Source: an uncultured Bacteroidales bacterium (GTDB lineage Bacteria; Bacteroidota; Bacteroidia; Bacteroidales; Bacteroidaceae). Taken from it: a stretch of 64,000 nt of DNA. Location: contig CACZCX010000018.1 in NCBI GenBank assembly GCA_902779875.1, positions 1 through 64,000 of the forward strand. The letters are read 5' to 3'. Shown in pieces: positions 1 through 7,748 of this stretch. A program made the position numbers and the translations under genes. Position 1 is the stretch's first letter. Every line of letters begins with the position of its first letter. The notes beneath the pieces are model-generated. The model ran no database searches. It was given only the letters and a program-made list of their open reading frames with translations, and was not told where the DNA came from.

Positions 1-14
1 AACTCAAGTATAAA

Positions 15-1247
15 CTAGGACAAATGAGTCGCAAAAAGAACAACTGAGGTGTCGAAACAACTTTGCGAAAAAATGTCGAAAATATATTTGCTTATTACAT
101 CTGCCAGTTCCTCACGGAATTCTGAAACGAATGCGTTACGGATACGGGCGCACTTTTCATTAATGGAGTTATCCAAGGGGTTGGTAAGGCGATCTATACT
201 TTCTTCTACTGCAGATAGGTCCTCTCGGCCGGTAATGTGCTTATATATGAATGAGAGTTCATCCCGACAATCAGATAGGTTCTTGAAGTATATCCCTTCT
301 GGATGGCGTAAGAACAGGAAGAAAACGGCCTTGTGAATAGGAGAAAGATTTATCTGCTTATTATCAAAGTCCGGCAATATAATCTGATACTTGCTGTCTA
401 TATGGAGACGACTTGGTTTGTCGGAATCATCGCCTATAAGCTTACGGATTGCCAGCGTTGAGAGACCACGAGAACGAAGTTGGTCTATACGCTCCCGGAT
501 TTCTTGACCAATAAGATAGACATCGGTGTCAAAGCGGTCATCGGCATCCATACCAGCTAAGCTGGCCTTCAATTTTTCTGGTGATACAATGCTATAATAC
601 AGACCCTTTCCTATATGTGTGGAGTAGTCTTGTATTTCGGATTTTAGGGATTCTAAATCCTGGGAGATTAGCTGGCGTACTGTAAAGATTGCGCAATATG
701 TATCGTACCTTATACAACGAAGTAGAGATGGCTTATTTATTACGTTTGGTATCTGAGAAGCAGTCAAAATATCCTGATATGACAAATAGTTGTCAGGTAT
801 AGTCGGAATCGATGATATACCGGGCTTATAATATGTGATTAGAGAGGCATTAATAGCTGACTTGATCTTTTGGTTAAAAACAGGGAGAAAAACAAAAGCT
901 TTATTCTTATCATTAAATAGCGCATTAATCTCATCAAAATGGTCCTGTATTAGAGACTCAATAAGGTAGCCCTGAGAAGGGGCGTAAAAGATCACTTCAT
1001 CAGTTGATGGTTTAAAACCCACAAATTGGTATGGTACCTGAACACGATATGATCCATGGCCATCATTTATTGGTTGTACATTTATATGCAAGTCTCTGTA
1101 TCTGTTTACAAATAGTTGCCGGGAATCTGATGGTTGATTGCTTCTATCACGGCTTGCATCCCTTTTACCCCATCTGGCTATGTACAAAAAGAGTACTGCA
1201 ACAATGATTGCTGCCAGCACTATCAGTACTATGGTAAGTGGAGTCAT
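15..1247 (-). CDS. Membrane-anchored protein of unknown function
   Basis: A 410-residue protein that I do not recognise. Residues 4-26 form one strongly hydrophobic segment (VLIVLAAIIVAVLFLYI) followed by a basic, polar stretch, so it is probably an N-terminally anchored single-pass membrane protein with a large cytoplasmic part. The C-terminal third, from about residue 300, has a helical region beginning LSPIHKAVFFLFLRHPEGIY that resembles a small domain common in Bacteroidales hypothetical proteins, perhaps winged-helix-like; that is an impression only. It is divergent from the polymerase-like gene at 1448, across about 200 bp of AT-rich sequence. Base composition is AT-rich, as in the rest of the first 7.7 kb, so it may belong to the integrated element. 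The stop codon lies inside the window (15-17), so the gene is complete. Confidence 0.75.
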   Translation of the reverse strand: MTPLTIVLIVLAAIIVAVLFLYIARWGKRDASRDRSNQPSDSRQLFVNRYRDLHINVQPINDGHGSYRVQVPYQFVGFKPSTDEVIFYAPSQGYLIESLIQDHFDEINALFNDKNKAFVFLPVFNQKIKSAINASLITYYKPGISSIPTIPDNYLSYQDILTASQIPNVINKPSLLRCIRYDTYCAIFTVRQLISQDLESLKSEIQDYSTHIGKGLYYSIVSPEKLKASLAGMDADDRFDTDVYLIGQEIRERIDQLRSRGLSTLAIRKLIGDDSDKPSRLHIDSKYQIILPDFDNKQINLSPIHKAVFFLFLRHPEGIYFKNLSDCRDELSFIYKHITGREDLSAVEESIDRLTNPLDNSINEKCARIRNAFVSEFREELADVISKYIFDIFSQSCFDTSVVLFATHLS

Positions 1248-1326
1248 GGTGTAAAGATAGAGAATTCAGTTGAAGTATACGAGCGTATATTCTAAAACAC
1301 TAAAAGAAAAAAAACTCCTCAAATAT

Positions 1327-1363
1327 TTAATCGTTTTCATTTTATCAAGATATAATATAATAG
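1327..1363 (+). promoter_or_regulatory. AT-rich upstream element, copy A (shared with 5881-5917)
   Basis: TTAATCGTTTT at 1327-1337 is followed, with its start 23 bases downstream, by ATATAATATAATAG at 1350-1363. The same two blocks at the same spacing recur at 5881-5917, upstream of the small gene and large recombinase at 6014/6144. Here the element is upstream of the polymerase-like gene at 1448. The TATAAT-like core does not match the TAnnTTTG pattern of the core genes in this window. A promoter or operator shared by element genes is an inference. Confidence 0.5.
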
Positions 1364-1447
1364 AAGCACTCTTCTACAATCTGGAGAATGAGAAACTGAA
1401 AACAGAATTAAAAATGAAATATCGTCAAATAAAAAGAAATTAATGAC

Positions 1448-2806
1448 ATGACAAATAAATTAATCGCGAAAGTAAATTATGACAAGGAAAGACAACACCT
1501 TTCCATAGATGTGTATACCGATTACCTCAACATGCTTAAGGATATTCTCTCGAATCCGAAACCAATCGGCAAGGCATTTAAAAATATTACCAAGGTGTAT
1601 GTGTTGCTTAGTTGGATGAATAGCGTCAAGCAGTACCACATAGACAAGGAGGATCTTGCGACAATGACTTATGCAAGAAACAAAGAAAGATTAAATAAAG
1701 CCATTAATATCTTAATAGATAATCAGTTGCTAGAAACTCAATTACATCAAAATCAATCAAAAAGTCGTAGTTATTATACTTATAAAGTTCATGTTCTCAA
1801 GTATGAGAGAAAAACTAATGCAACTACTACATTTGAGTTTGATATACCTATAGTGACTTACTGTAACCTTCTTGTAGCGGAAAACAAACAAAACGGTAAT
1901 ATAATATTTCCTTCTTCTTCTCCCCATATATACCGTAACGATTCTCTTTCAGGAGGGAAGAACAATGGTTTCCAGCAGAAATTCCTGGGTTGGTATGAGG
2001 AGTTGGACTTCGGTGAGACGGTAGTGCCTAGAGGTCGTTTCTCGTTAAAGGATGGTAGGTTTTATCACCGCTTTAACACGATGCCTAAAGATGAAAGGTT
2101 GTCATCAGTCACATGGGATGGAGATAACCTGAAGGAGGTGTGGGACGCACATTCTGCATTTTTTATCGTTCTCGGATACTATCTTAAGTTTGTTGTGTCT
2201 TATCAGTCAGAGGAGGACGCTATTATAGTTAAAAATGAAGCTGACGAGATGCTTAATCTGGCAATATCAGATCAGTTCTATTCATCAATCATGAAATATC
2301 ATAACAAGCACGCGTCTTGGTTTATTAACCGTAATAAAGCCAAGGAGATGACGCAGAAGTATGTAAATAAGACATATTCAAGGTTTTTCAAGAAGAATGG
2401 TGAGCGATGCAAACATCCGGATTCCATAGAACTGCAATACGTAGATGAGTTTTTCCAAAATAATTATCCTTGTATAAGGAACTGGCTACTCAATTATCCG
2501 AGGCATGAAAATTACAAACAGATAGAGATAAATCGAGAAAATAAGAAGTTTACTCAGATTAAGAAAGTTAGTGTCTCTAACATACATATGGATATCATGC
2601 CGTATGAGTTCGAGTTAATCAGCATGGGGTTATGCAAAGATCTATATAACATATATGGCGTAAAGAGCGTTACTGTCCATGATGCTATATACCTTAAGTC
2701 CCGTGATGCGGCTATTATAACCCCAGATATAATAGACTCTTGTCTTGCTTTCAGATTAGGTTTGAAAACAAATGCAGAAATAATAAGAACCAGAAAATTG
2801 TTCTGA
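1448..2806 (+). CDS. Winged-helix / family-A DNA polymerase-like palm protein, probable replication protein
   Basis: A 452-residue protein. The N-terminal ~120 residues look like a winged-helix DNA-binding region, with helices around residues 35-100. The C-terminal half carries a pattern I associate with standalone, PolA-like replication proteins of plasmids and phages. A motif A-like segment EVWDAHSAFF has Asp233. It is preceded by GRFYHRF and a DERLSSVTWDG stretch. A basic motif B-like segment has Arg295 and Lys299 (RNKAK). A motif C-like segment VTVHDAIY has His411-Asp412. No exonuclease domain is present and the fingers are minimal. The gene sits in the AT-rich accessory region, with copy A of a repeated upstream element about 90 bp before it. 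A replication or DNA-synthesis role in the mobile element is inferred; an unrelated phage-type protein remains possible. Confidence 0.6.
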   Translation: MTNKLIAKVNYDKERQHLSIDVYTDYLNMLKDILSNPKPIGKAFKNITKVYVLLSWMNSVKQYHIDKEDLATMTYARNKERLNKAINILIDNQLLETQLHQNQSKSRSYYTYKVHVLKYERKTNATTTFEFDIPIVTYCNLLVAENKQNGNIIFPSSSPHIYRNDSLSGGKNNGFQQKFLGWYEELDFGETVVPRGRFSLKDGRFYHRFNTMPKDERLSSVTWDGDNLKEVWDAHSAFFIVLGYYLKFVVSYQSEEDAIIVKNEADEMLNLAISDQFYSSIMKYHNKHASWFINRNKAKEMTQKYVNKTYSRFFKKNGERCKHPDSIELQYVDEFFQNNYPCIRNWLLNYPRHENYKQIEINRENKKFTQIKKVSVSNIHMDIMPYEFELISMGLCKDLYNIYGVKSVTVHDAIYLKSRDAAIITPDIIDSCLAFRLGLKTNAEIIRTRKLF

Positions 2807-3119
2807 GTTTTATTTGCTAATTACTATCCTAGTTAATAGGATTCGTAGTTTCATAGTATAATACGGGGTTGAATCTTGAGAAAAGTCAAGAAATAAAGCG
2901 ATTTACAACAAAAAAACGTCAGTTATGAATAGCTTTTTTTAATACAATTCAAAGTTGAAGCAAACATTGTAATTGCGAGTGCCATTCGTTAATAGCTGAT
3001 ATTCAACCTATTATGCGGATTGATAAATTGATGCGTTAGAAATCACTACTCAGAAGAGACCCCTTTTACCCGGGTCTGGAGCAAGGTCGTAACGCACAGG
3101 TATCGATTCCCCCTTATTT
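2807..3119. other. Convergent intergenic region without recognised feature
   Basis: This is 313 bp of AT-rich sequence between the convergent genes ending at 2806 and 3120. I see no supported gene. A weak hairpin with a 6-bp stem (AGACCC 3057-3062, GGGTCT 3072-3077) has no T tract. No convincing terminator or repeat is visible. Confidence 0.5.
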
Positions 3120-3713
3120 TTATCCTGTATCGCATACCGGTCGGATCGTCAGCCCTGCATATCTTGGGTTGGGTAAATACTTAATAAGTATTTGCCGGTC
3201 AAATACAGTTGCAATAGCATGAAGGGCGTTCTGGTTGTAAAGAGCAGAAGTCCAATAATACCCAGCCTTTTCCACATTAACTGTTTCGCCATGAAGAACA
3301 AACCCCGCTGCCGGAAGAAAGATGGATTGATCAGAATAACCTTCTACCATGCTCTTAATGAGATATCCCCTTACGCCCTTCAGTGTAGTCCATTTCCATG
3401 AGCATCTGTTGTGTAGTTCTGCTATATCCTCAAGGCTAGGTATACGCCATGAGCCTCCCATTCTTAGATTTGCCACGTCATCCTGTAAGTCAAGCACCTT
3501 CTTTATAGTTGGATCAAGTTTAGGGCAATCTCCTTCTTGCCCATACTTATAATTGTCCTCGACAGAGTATAGGTAATTAACTGTATCGTATTTACTCTTG
3601 GGCTCGAGCTCGCCCCAGGCGAAATAATCACCCAAATCTTCTGGTGAGTTTGCTCCCAAGTTGCAAGTTGCATATCTAGATGACAATCCTAGGTCCACTG
3701 ACTCAATTCTCAT
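3120..3713 (-). CDS. FISUMP-domain (Fibrobacter succinogenes major paralogous domain) protein
   Basis: A 197-residue protein made almost entirely of one FISUMP-type domain. It opens with VDLGLSSRYATCNLGA and DYFAWGE, continues with WRIPSLEDIAEL and FLPAAGF, and closes with a GYYWTSA and TIRPV ending. In Bacteroidota this C-type-lectin-like module is usually attached to secreted or surface proteins of unknown binding role. Here no signal peptide or lipobox precedes it, so this copy appears cytoplasmic or depends on another export route. It is the last gene of a minus-strand operon: recombinase 4966-4328, membrane protein 4314-4117, unknown 4120-3722, then this gene after 8 bp. The family is clear; the function is unknown. 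Confidence 0.75.
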   Translation of the reverse strand: MRIESVDLGLSSRYATCNLGANSPEDLGDYFAWGELEPKSKYDTVNYLYSVEDNYKYGQEGDCPKLDPTIKKVLDLQDDVANLRMGGSWRIPSLEDIAELHNRCSWKWTTLKGVRGYLIKSMVEGYSDQSIFLPAAGFVLHGETVNVEKAGYYWTSALYNQNALHAIATVFDRQILIKYLPNPRYAGLTIRPVCDTG

Positions 3714-3721
3714 TCCTTGAT

Positions 3722-4120
3722 CTAATATTTGATGTGTAAAAAATCAAAAACATTTTCCATGCCTTTCATTCTCTCAATCAAGTCTAGAATGTTAACCATA
3801 TCTCTTTCATGCATGCAAACCTCCGCTATATTAGCTTTCCAGTTGTGTCCCTCCCCGATATAATGGCAACCCACGCTTATCCCATCCGAACTACAATTAA
3901 TACTTCTAATAAGAATATTATCCTCGCCCTGAAAACAACTGTTGATATAGATAGGAGTATTTATTTCTTGGTCCCAAAGTGGAAAGGTCATGATGATATG
4001 TTTATAACCTTTTTCCAGTGAATACTTTCTTAGGGCAATTGACTCTAAAGCCTCCTTACAATCCTGTATTACCCTCCCTTTTATGAGGTCCAGTTCCTTC
4101 CTATACTCGATACTATTCAT
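3722..4120 (-). CDS. Hypothetical protein, 132 aa
   Basis: I do not recognise this protein. It is soluble-looking, with a helical N-terminus rich in charged residues (RKELDLIKGRV...KEALESIALRKY) and a central strand-rich part containing three Cys residues. Its start codon overlaps the stop of the small membrane protein gene at 4117 by 4 bp, so the two are probably translationally coupled, and 8 bp separate it from the FISUMP gene downstream. The arrangement suggests the three small proteins work together or travel together with the upstream serine recombinase. Confidence 0.6.
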   Translation of the reverse strand: MNSIEYRKELDLIKGRVIQDCKEALESIALRKYSLEKGYKHIIMTFPLWDQEINTPIYINSCFQGEDNILIRSINCSSDGISVGCHYIGEGHNWKANIAEVCMHERDMVNILDLIERMKGMENVFDFLHIKY

Positions 4121-4314
4121 GCTTTTATTGCTAGAATAATTAATAATATAGCAACTCCAATTATTAATAGCGTAGCAACACCCATTGGGTCTATGGATAC
4201 TAATAATACATCCGCGAACACATGAGTTACTATCCAGATAAGAAGCCTGAATAGAGGAATGATCATTATTAATAATATTACTGCTAATAGAAACTTGAAC
4301 AGGAATTTTATCAT
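4117..4314 (-). CDS. Small two-helix membrane protein, 65 aa
   Basis: A 65-residue, highly hydrophobic protein with two predicted membrane segments: about residues 3-32, rich in Leu and Ile, and 45-63 (VATLLIIGVAILLIILAI). They are separated by a short polar loop containing Asp and Pro. No family is recognised. It starts 13 bp after the small serine recombinase gene and overlaps the next gene by 4 bp, so it belongs to the same minus-strand operon. The length and hydrophobic pattern make it a plausible real gene, but the function is unknown. Confidence 0.55.
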   Translation of the reverse strand: MIKFLFKFLLAVILLIMIIPLFRLLIWIVTHVFADVLLVSIDPMGVATLLIIGVAILLIILAIKA

Positions 4315-4327
4315 CCGAATTACAGAC

Positions 4328-4966
4328 TTATATGTTAAACTCTTTCTTAATTCTTTGCACCGTGCTTATGGAAACATCGCACACCTTAGATGCTACCCTG
4401 ACTGATAGTCCCCGCTTCAAAGCCCTTATCAGTTCTGCATACTTCAACTGTTTCTGCTCCATTGTCATGACGCTGCCGGGTTTTCGCCCCATCTTGACGC
4501 CTCTCTTCTTCGCTAATTCGCGTCCGCTATTGAGCCGGAACTTGATTGATTCCAACTCAAGGGAGTTTGCTAGAGAAAGACAGGATAACAAGATTGGAGC
4601 GAATACCGATGGCTTTCCGTCAGCATCGAGTAGCGTGAACTGCTCCTTTTGAGTGTAGAGATTTATGTTTGAATCCATTAATCCTTTGACAAAGGACATC
4701 GTATCGAAGACAGAACCTCTGTTGATGCGAGATAGTTCGCTTGCGACTATGATATCTACACCATGACTCTTGCAGAACTCGACACACTCATTCAGTACAG
4801 GACGGTTAGTTCCGTTCCTCGCGGTAAGATGCTCCTCATACACTTTCGTGATTTTATAATTCATGCCATTACAGTACCGAGTCAGGTCTGCGACCTGTCT
4901 AGTCGTGTCCTGTCTGGACTCCTGTGCTCCACTCGACGAGCACCTTGCATATATTACTGCCTTCAT
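4328..4966 (-). CDS. Small serine recombinase (resolvase/invertase family)
   Basis: A 212-residue serine recombinase of resolvase/invertase size. The N-terminal catalytic domain starts AVIYARCSSSGAQES; the nucleophile should be Ser10, after the conserved Tyr-Ala-Arg. SRINRG in the middle carries the catalytic Arg region. The C-terminal ~45 residues form a helix-turn-helix that begins after GRKPGSVMT and contains VRVASKVCDVSISTVQRIKK. Such proteins catalyse site-specific inversion or resolution through a 5'-phosphoserine intermediate. In Bacteroidales, close relatives act as DNA invertases, but I could not see a flanking inverted-repeat pair, so the substrate site is unknown. It heads a minus-strand operon with three small genes of unknown function. 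Confidence 0.85.
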   Translation of the reverse strand: MKAVIYARCSSSGAQESRQDTTRQVADLTRYCNGMNYKITKVYEEHLTARNGTNRPVLNECVEFCKSHGVDIIVASELSRINRGSVFDTMSFVKGLMDSNINLYTQKEQFTLLDADGKPSVFAPILLSCLSLANSLELESIKFRLNSGRELAKKRGVKMGRKPGSVMTMEQKQLKYAELIRALKRGLSVRVASKVCDVSISTVQRIKKEFNI

Positions 4967-5205
4967 ATCCTATTCATTTTAATCTTAGGAATTATCGAAT
5001 ACACGCCTGAAAGTATACACTGTGTTAATTCTACCATTAAAACAATTATTTGACTACACCCATTTTTTGAATATACCAATTTTTATTCCGCAGTAAATAT
5101 ATGACATATTTCTGATATATGCAATATATACTATTGCTTTCTTCAGTTATTTGTAATAAAAACAACTTTTATTATTAGCTTTGGTTCTCGAAAGAGAGAA
5201 ATAAT

Positions 5206-5472
5206 ATGAAAATAGCCCAAAGCGTCATCATTCTCAGTTTTAAAGGAGGTGGAGAATCCTTTATATTTGGGTCATTGTCGGCAATATACGCAATGTTTAC
5301 TCCAGAGCAGTTGGGTATCTCGTACTCCGCCTTGAGAAACGCTGTAGCAAAGTATATTAAAGAGAACAATGTGAATGAGAATGATTTATGTTCGCAGATA
5401 ATCTATGAGACAAGGAACGGTAAGATAATTCTGAAAAGGGCTCCTTTATTACTTGCTGATAAAAGCAAATAA
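5206..5472 (+). CDS. Hypothetical protein, 88 aa, mobile-element type
   Basis: An 88-residue soluble protein. Its central part FIFGSLSAIYAMFTPEQLGI followed by YSALRNAV resembles small proteins I associate with Bacteroidales phages and mobile elements, in which a short beta hairpin is followed by a helix-turn-helix-like stretch. A DNA-binding role is possible but not demonstrated by any diagnostic residue. It is divergent from the small recombinase operon (239 bp away) and lies upstream of the degenerate repeat array. The ATG follows a purine-rich stretch (GAAAGAGAGAA). Confidence 0.5.
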   Translation: MKIAQSVIILSFKGGGESFIFGSLSAIYAMFTPEQLGISYSALRNAVAKYIKENNVNENDLCSQIIYETRNGKIILKRAPLLLADKSK

Positions 5473-5479
5473 CATATAA

Positions 5480-5830
5480 AGATATGGCAAAATATTAAAT
5501 TGACTTTTCAGTATATATTGAAACCGCCACCATCTGGCATACTCTTTTAGTCCTGAAATCACACCCACAGCAGCTTCTGGACCGGAGCGATCCTAATTTA
5601 GTAAAATAATTTTATTAGAATTAAAACTGGCGACGGTCTGGAAATCAGAGATTTGCCAGCTGTAGATGGATCCTGATGGAGAAATTTAATTTTTTTAAAA
5701 TTAAATATTTAATTCCCTGGCAGTAACAGCTCTCTTCCTGTGGAGTTTTTCCAGCTACAGAAGCTCAGTCTGATGTATGTAAATAATTTTATTAAAATCA
5801 AATTACTATTCATCCTGGCAGTACAGTCCT
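5480..5830. repeat. Degenerate tandem array, four units of about 90-98 bp
   Basis: CTGGC occurs at 5534, 5627, 5717 and 5815, a spacing of 93, 90 and 98 bp. Each is preceded by an AT-rich, partly palindromic block (for example TAAAATAATTTTATTA near 5602 and TAAATAATTTTATTAAAAT near 5780). The last two are followed by GTAACAG or GTACAG. Between units, GCCAGCTGTAG (near 5657) and TTCCAGCTACAG (near 5750) form a second conserved block that can pair with CTGG. No reading frame is supported here. The array lies upstream of the recombinase gene; an attachment, transfer or replication site is an inference. Confidence 0.5.
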
Positions 5831-5880
5831 TGATTGGAAACAAAAAATGAGCTAAAAATGAAAAAAAGTATCCTTCAAAC

Positions 5881-5917
5881 TTAATCGTTTTATATTTTTT
5901 GGCATATAATATAATAG
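5881..5917 (+). promoter_or_regulatory. AT-rich upstream element, copy B (shared with 1327-1363)
   Basis: TTAATCGTTTT at 5881-5891 is followed, with its start 23 bases downstream, by ATATAATATAATAG at 5904-5917, as in copy A. It precedes the small gene at 6014 and the recombinase at 6144. It is probably their promoter or an operator for a shared regulator; this is inferred only from conservation and position. Confidence 0.5.
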
Positions 5918-6013
5918 GAACAGTTCCATGTTCCAATAAAAATAATTAAATTCATATGAAGAAACAAAGAAGAAGAACTGCACTCGCAGCTGGAAAAGTA
6001 ACAGTCCGCTGCC

Positions 6014-6157
6014 ATGTTGTCTGTTGAGAGATGCAAACAGTTATTAGGAGATGAAGGCAAAAGATTGTCAACAAGGGAAATACAGGATTTGCGTGTTTTC
6101 CTGTATCAGGTCGCAAGACTTGCAAAAAATAACGGATTAATAGATGGAGCAATTTAA
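6014..6157 (+). CDS. Small protein (47 aa) coupled to the large serine recombinase
   Basis: A 47-residue open frame: starts MLSVERCKQLLGDEG, continues through LSTREIQDLRVFLYQVARLA and ends NGLIDGAI. Two amphipathic helices are likely. The stop codon lies 14 bp inside the recombinase gene that starts at 6144, so translation is probably coupled. Small proteins of this style, with a conserved LLG start and a 'LYxxA' helix, are in my recollection common just before serine recombinases and other mobile-element genes. No function is known to me. An upstream in-frame start is not needed. Confidence 0.55.
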   Translation: MLSVERCKQLLGDEGKRLSTREIQDLRVFLYQVARLAKNNGLIDGAI

Positions 6158-7748
6158 GAAAGCAATTCTTTATTGTCGAGTTAGTAGTGATGAACAGGCT
6201 AAGGGATGTTCACTAGATCACCAGGAGAAGGAATTAAAGGACTGGTGTATTAAGAATGAAGTAGATGTGGTTAAAATATTCAGGGAGGACCACTCTGCAA
6301 AAACAACCAATAGACCAGAACTACAAAAAGCCTTGTCTGAGTTCAATAGACAGAACTCAGGAGTGAATTATTTCCTTGTGTTGCGATGGAACAGATTGTC
6401 TCGTAATGCCGATGATGGCAATTCTTTAATCAAAAAAATGAGAAAGAACGGCATTGAAGTAAATGCTATTGAGGAGTGGATTGATCACAAAGTTGCTGAA
6501 GCGAAGATATTGCTAAGCATATACCTAGCAATGGCGGAGGTAGATAATGACAAGAGAGCAAAAGCCACATGTGATGGTATTCATGCAACTTTATTGAAAG
6601 GAAAATGTGCGAACAAGGCTCCCAGAGGATATGTCAACAAAAGAAAGGATGATTATACCAAATGGGTAGATATTGATCCGAAAGTAGGACCATTGGTGAA
6701 AGAAGCATTTGAGGAGGTGGCAAAAGGAATAAAGTCACCAACACTTGTATGGAGAGAAATGAAGGCAAAAGGCTTGAAATGTGGGAGGCAGTCTTTTTTT
6801 GATATGCTCAGGAATCATTTTTACATAGGTGAGGTGTTTGTTCCTGCATACAACAATGATCCAGACCAGTATGTAAAAGGGCTGCATAAACCTTTGGTTG
6901 AACCAGATGTTTTCTATAAGGTACAAGATGTTCTTAAACCTTCCACAAAACGCAAACGTGATAAAGAATCGATAAGAGAACATTACGTGAAAATCAATAA
7001 AATGCCACAGCCAGAGTTCTATATGCGGGATTTTCTTGTTTGCCCTCATTGTGGCAGTAAACTCAGGGCATCTTTCAGTAAGGGCCGCCATGCAAGATAT
7101 CCCTATTATCACTGCAACCACTGCCATAAGTTTCGCATCAAAGCTGATGCTTTTAACAGTGGATTCGAGGCATCATTGAATGGCTTAACCCCACCAGACA
7201 ACTTGATAAGGTTATTCCAGGAGATATGTGATGATGTGATTGGTGAAAGTAGCAAGACTCGCGAGCAGCGTATCGCGAAGCTACGTAGTGATATTTCGGA
7301 TAAAGAGGATAACCTTATGAAGTTACAGGATATGCTCATGGAGGATAGAGTATCACCGGAGAACTTTTCTATTATGACCGAGCGGTACAATAAGGAGATA
7401 ATGATAATGAAGTCGGAGTTAAATGAACTAACATATCAGCCCTCAGACAAGTCAATTGGCGATAAACTCAATGTAGCATCAAATATCCTGAAACGACTGG
7501 GAGACCTGTTGTCGCAACTGCCTGTAAATGAGAAGATTGAGTTGCTCGGTTCGACTTTATCAGAAAAAATCGTTCTGGATGACGAAAAAAGTCGAACCGT
7601 TTACCTGAAACCGGCCCTTGCTCTAATTGCTGGAATATCAAGTGATTGCAAGGATAAAAAAGAAACGGACTGTGAATTTTCGTTCACAGCCCGGCACAGT
7701 ACCCAGAGCCGGGGTCGAACCGGCACGGGTTGCCCCACTGGTGTTTGA
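6144..7748 (+). CDS. Large serine recombinase (integrase of a tRNA-Leu-associated element)
   Basis: A 534-residue large serine recombinase. The N-terminal catalytic domain begins ILYCRVSSDEQAKGCS with nucleophile Ser14, and LRWNRLSRNADD is the conserved Arg region. A recombinase domain follows at about residues 150-255 (CANKAPRGYV...). A zinc ribbon has Cys300, Cys303, Cys324 and Cys327. A coiled-coil stretch at about residues 365-430 is typical of phage and transposon integrases of this class. The last ~16 residues (from TQSRGRTG) are encoded inside the tRNA-Leu gene on the opposite strand, and the stop codon lies in the tRNA. Integration at the tRNA 3' end therefore probably set the C-terminus. 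The start overlaps the 47-aa gene. Composition is AT-rich compared with the genes after 7.9 kb. Confidence 0.9.
   Translation: MEQFKKAILYCRVSSDEQAKGCSLDHQEKELKDWCIKNEVDVVKIFREDHSAKTTNRPELQKALSEFNRQNSGVNYFLVLRWNRLSRNADDGNSLIKKMRKNGIEVNAIEEWIDHKVAEAKILLSIYLAMAEVDNDKRAKATCDGIHATLLKGKCANKAPRGYVNKRKDDYTKWVDIDPKVGPLVKEAFEEVAKGIKSPTLVWREMKAKGLKCGRQSFFDMLRNHFYIGEVFVPAYNNDPDQYVKGLHKPLVEPDVFYKVQDVLKPSTKRKRDKESIREHYVKINKMPQPEFYMRDFLVCPHCGSKLRASFSKGRHARYPYYHCNHCHKFRIKADAFNSGFEASLNGLTPPDNLIRLFQEICDDVIGESSKTREQRIAKLRSDISDKEDNLMKLQDMLMEDRVSPENFSIMTERYNKEIMIMKSELNELTYQPSDKSIGDKLNVASNILKRLGDLLSQLPVNEKIELLGSTLSEKIVLDDEKSRTVYLKPALALIAGISSDCKDKKETDCEFSFTARHSTQSRGRTGTGCPTGV

Noticed and set aside
3085-3116. tRNA-like T-arm fragment (GGTATCGATTCCCCC)
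   Set aside because: No acceptor or anticodon arm accompanies it; it is too short to call an attachment remnant.
3120-3713. Diversity-generating retroelement target (FISUMP/C-type-lectin-like domain)
   Set aside because: No reverse transcriptase, template repeat or adenine-variable repeat was found nearby.
4328-5205. Invertible promoter controlled by the small serine recombinase
   Set aside because: I found no flanking inverted-repeat pair in the 239-bp upstream gap or around the operon. The site may lie outside the window.
5480-5830. CRISPR array or integron attC array
   Set aside because: The units are degenerate, with no constant repeat and unique spacer pattern, and no cas gene or integron integrase is present. 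It was kept as an unexplained tandem array.
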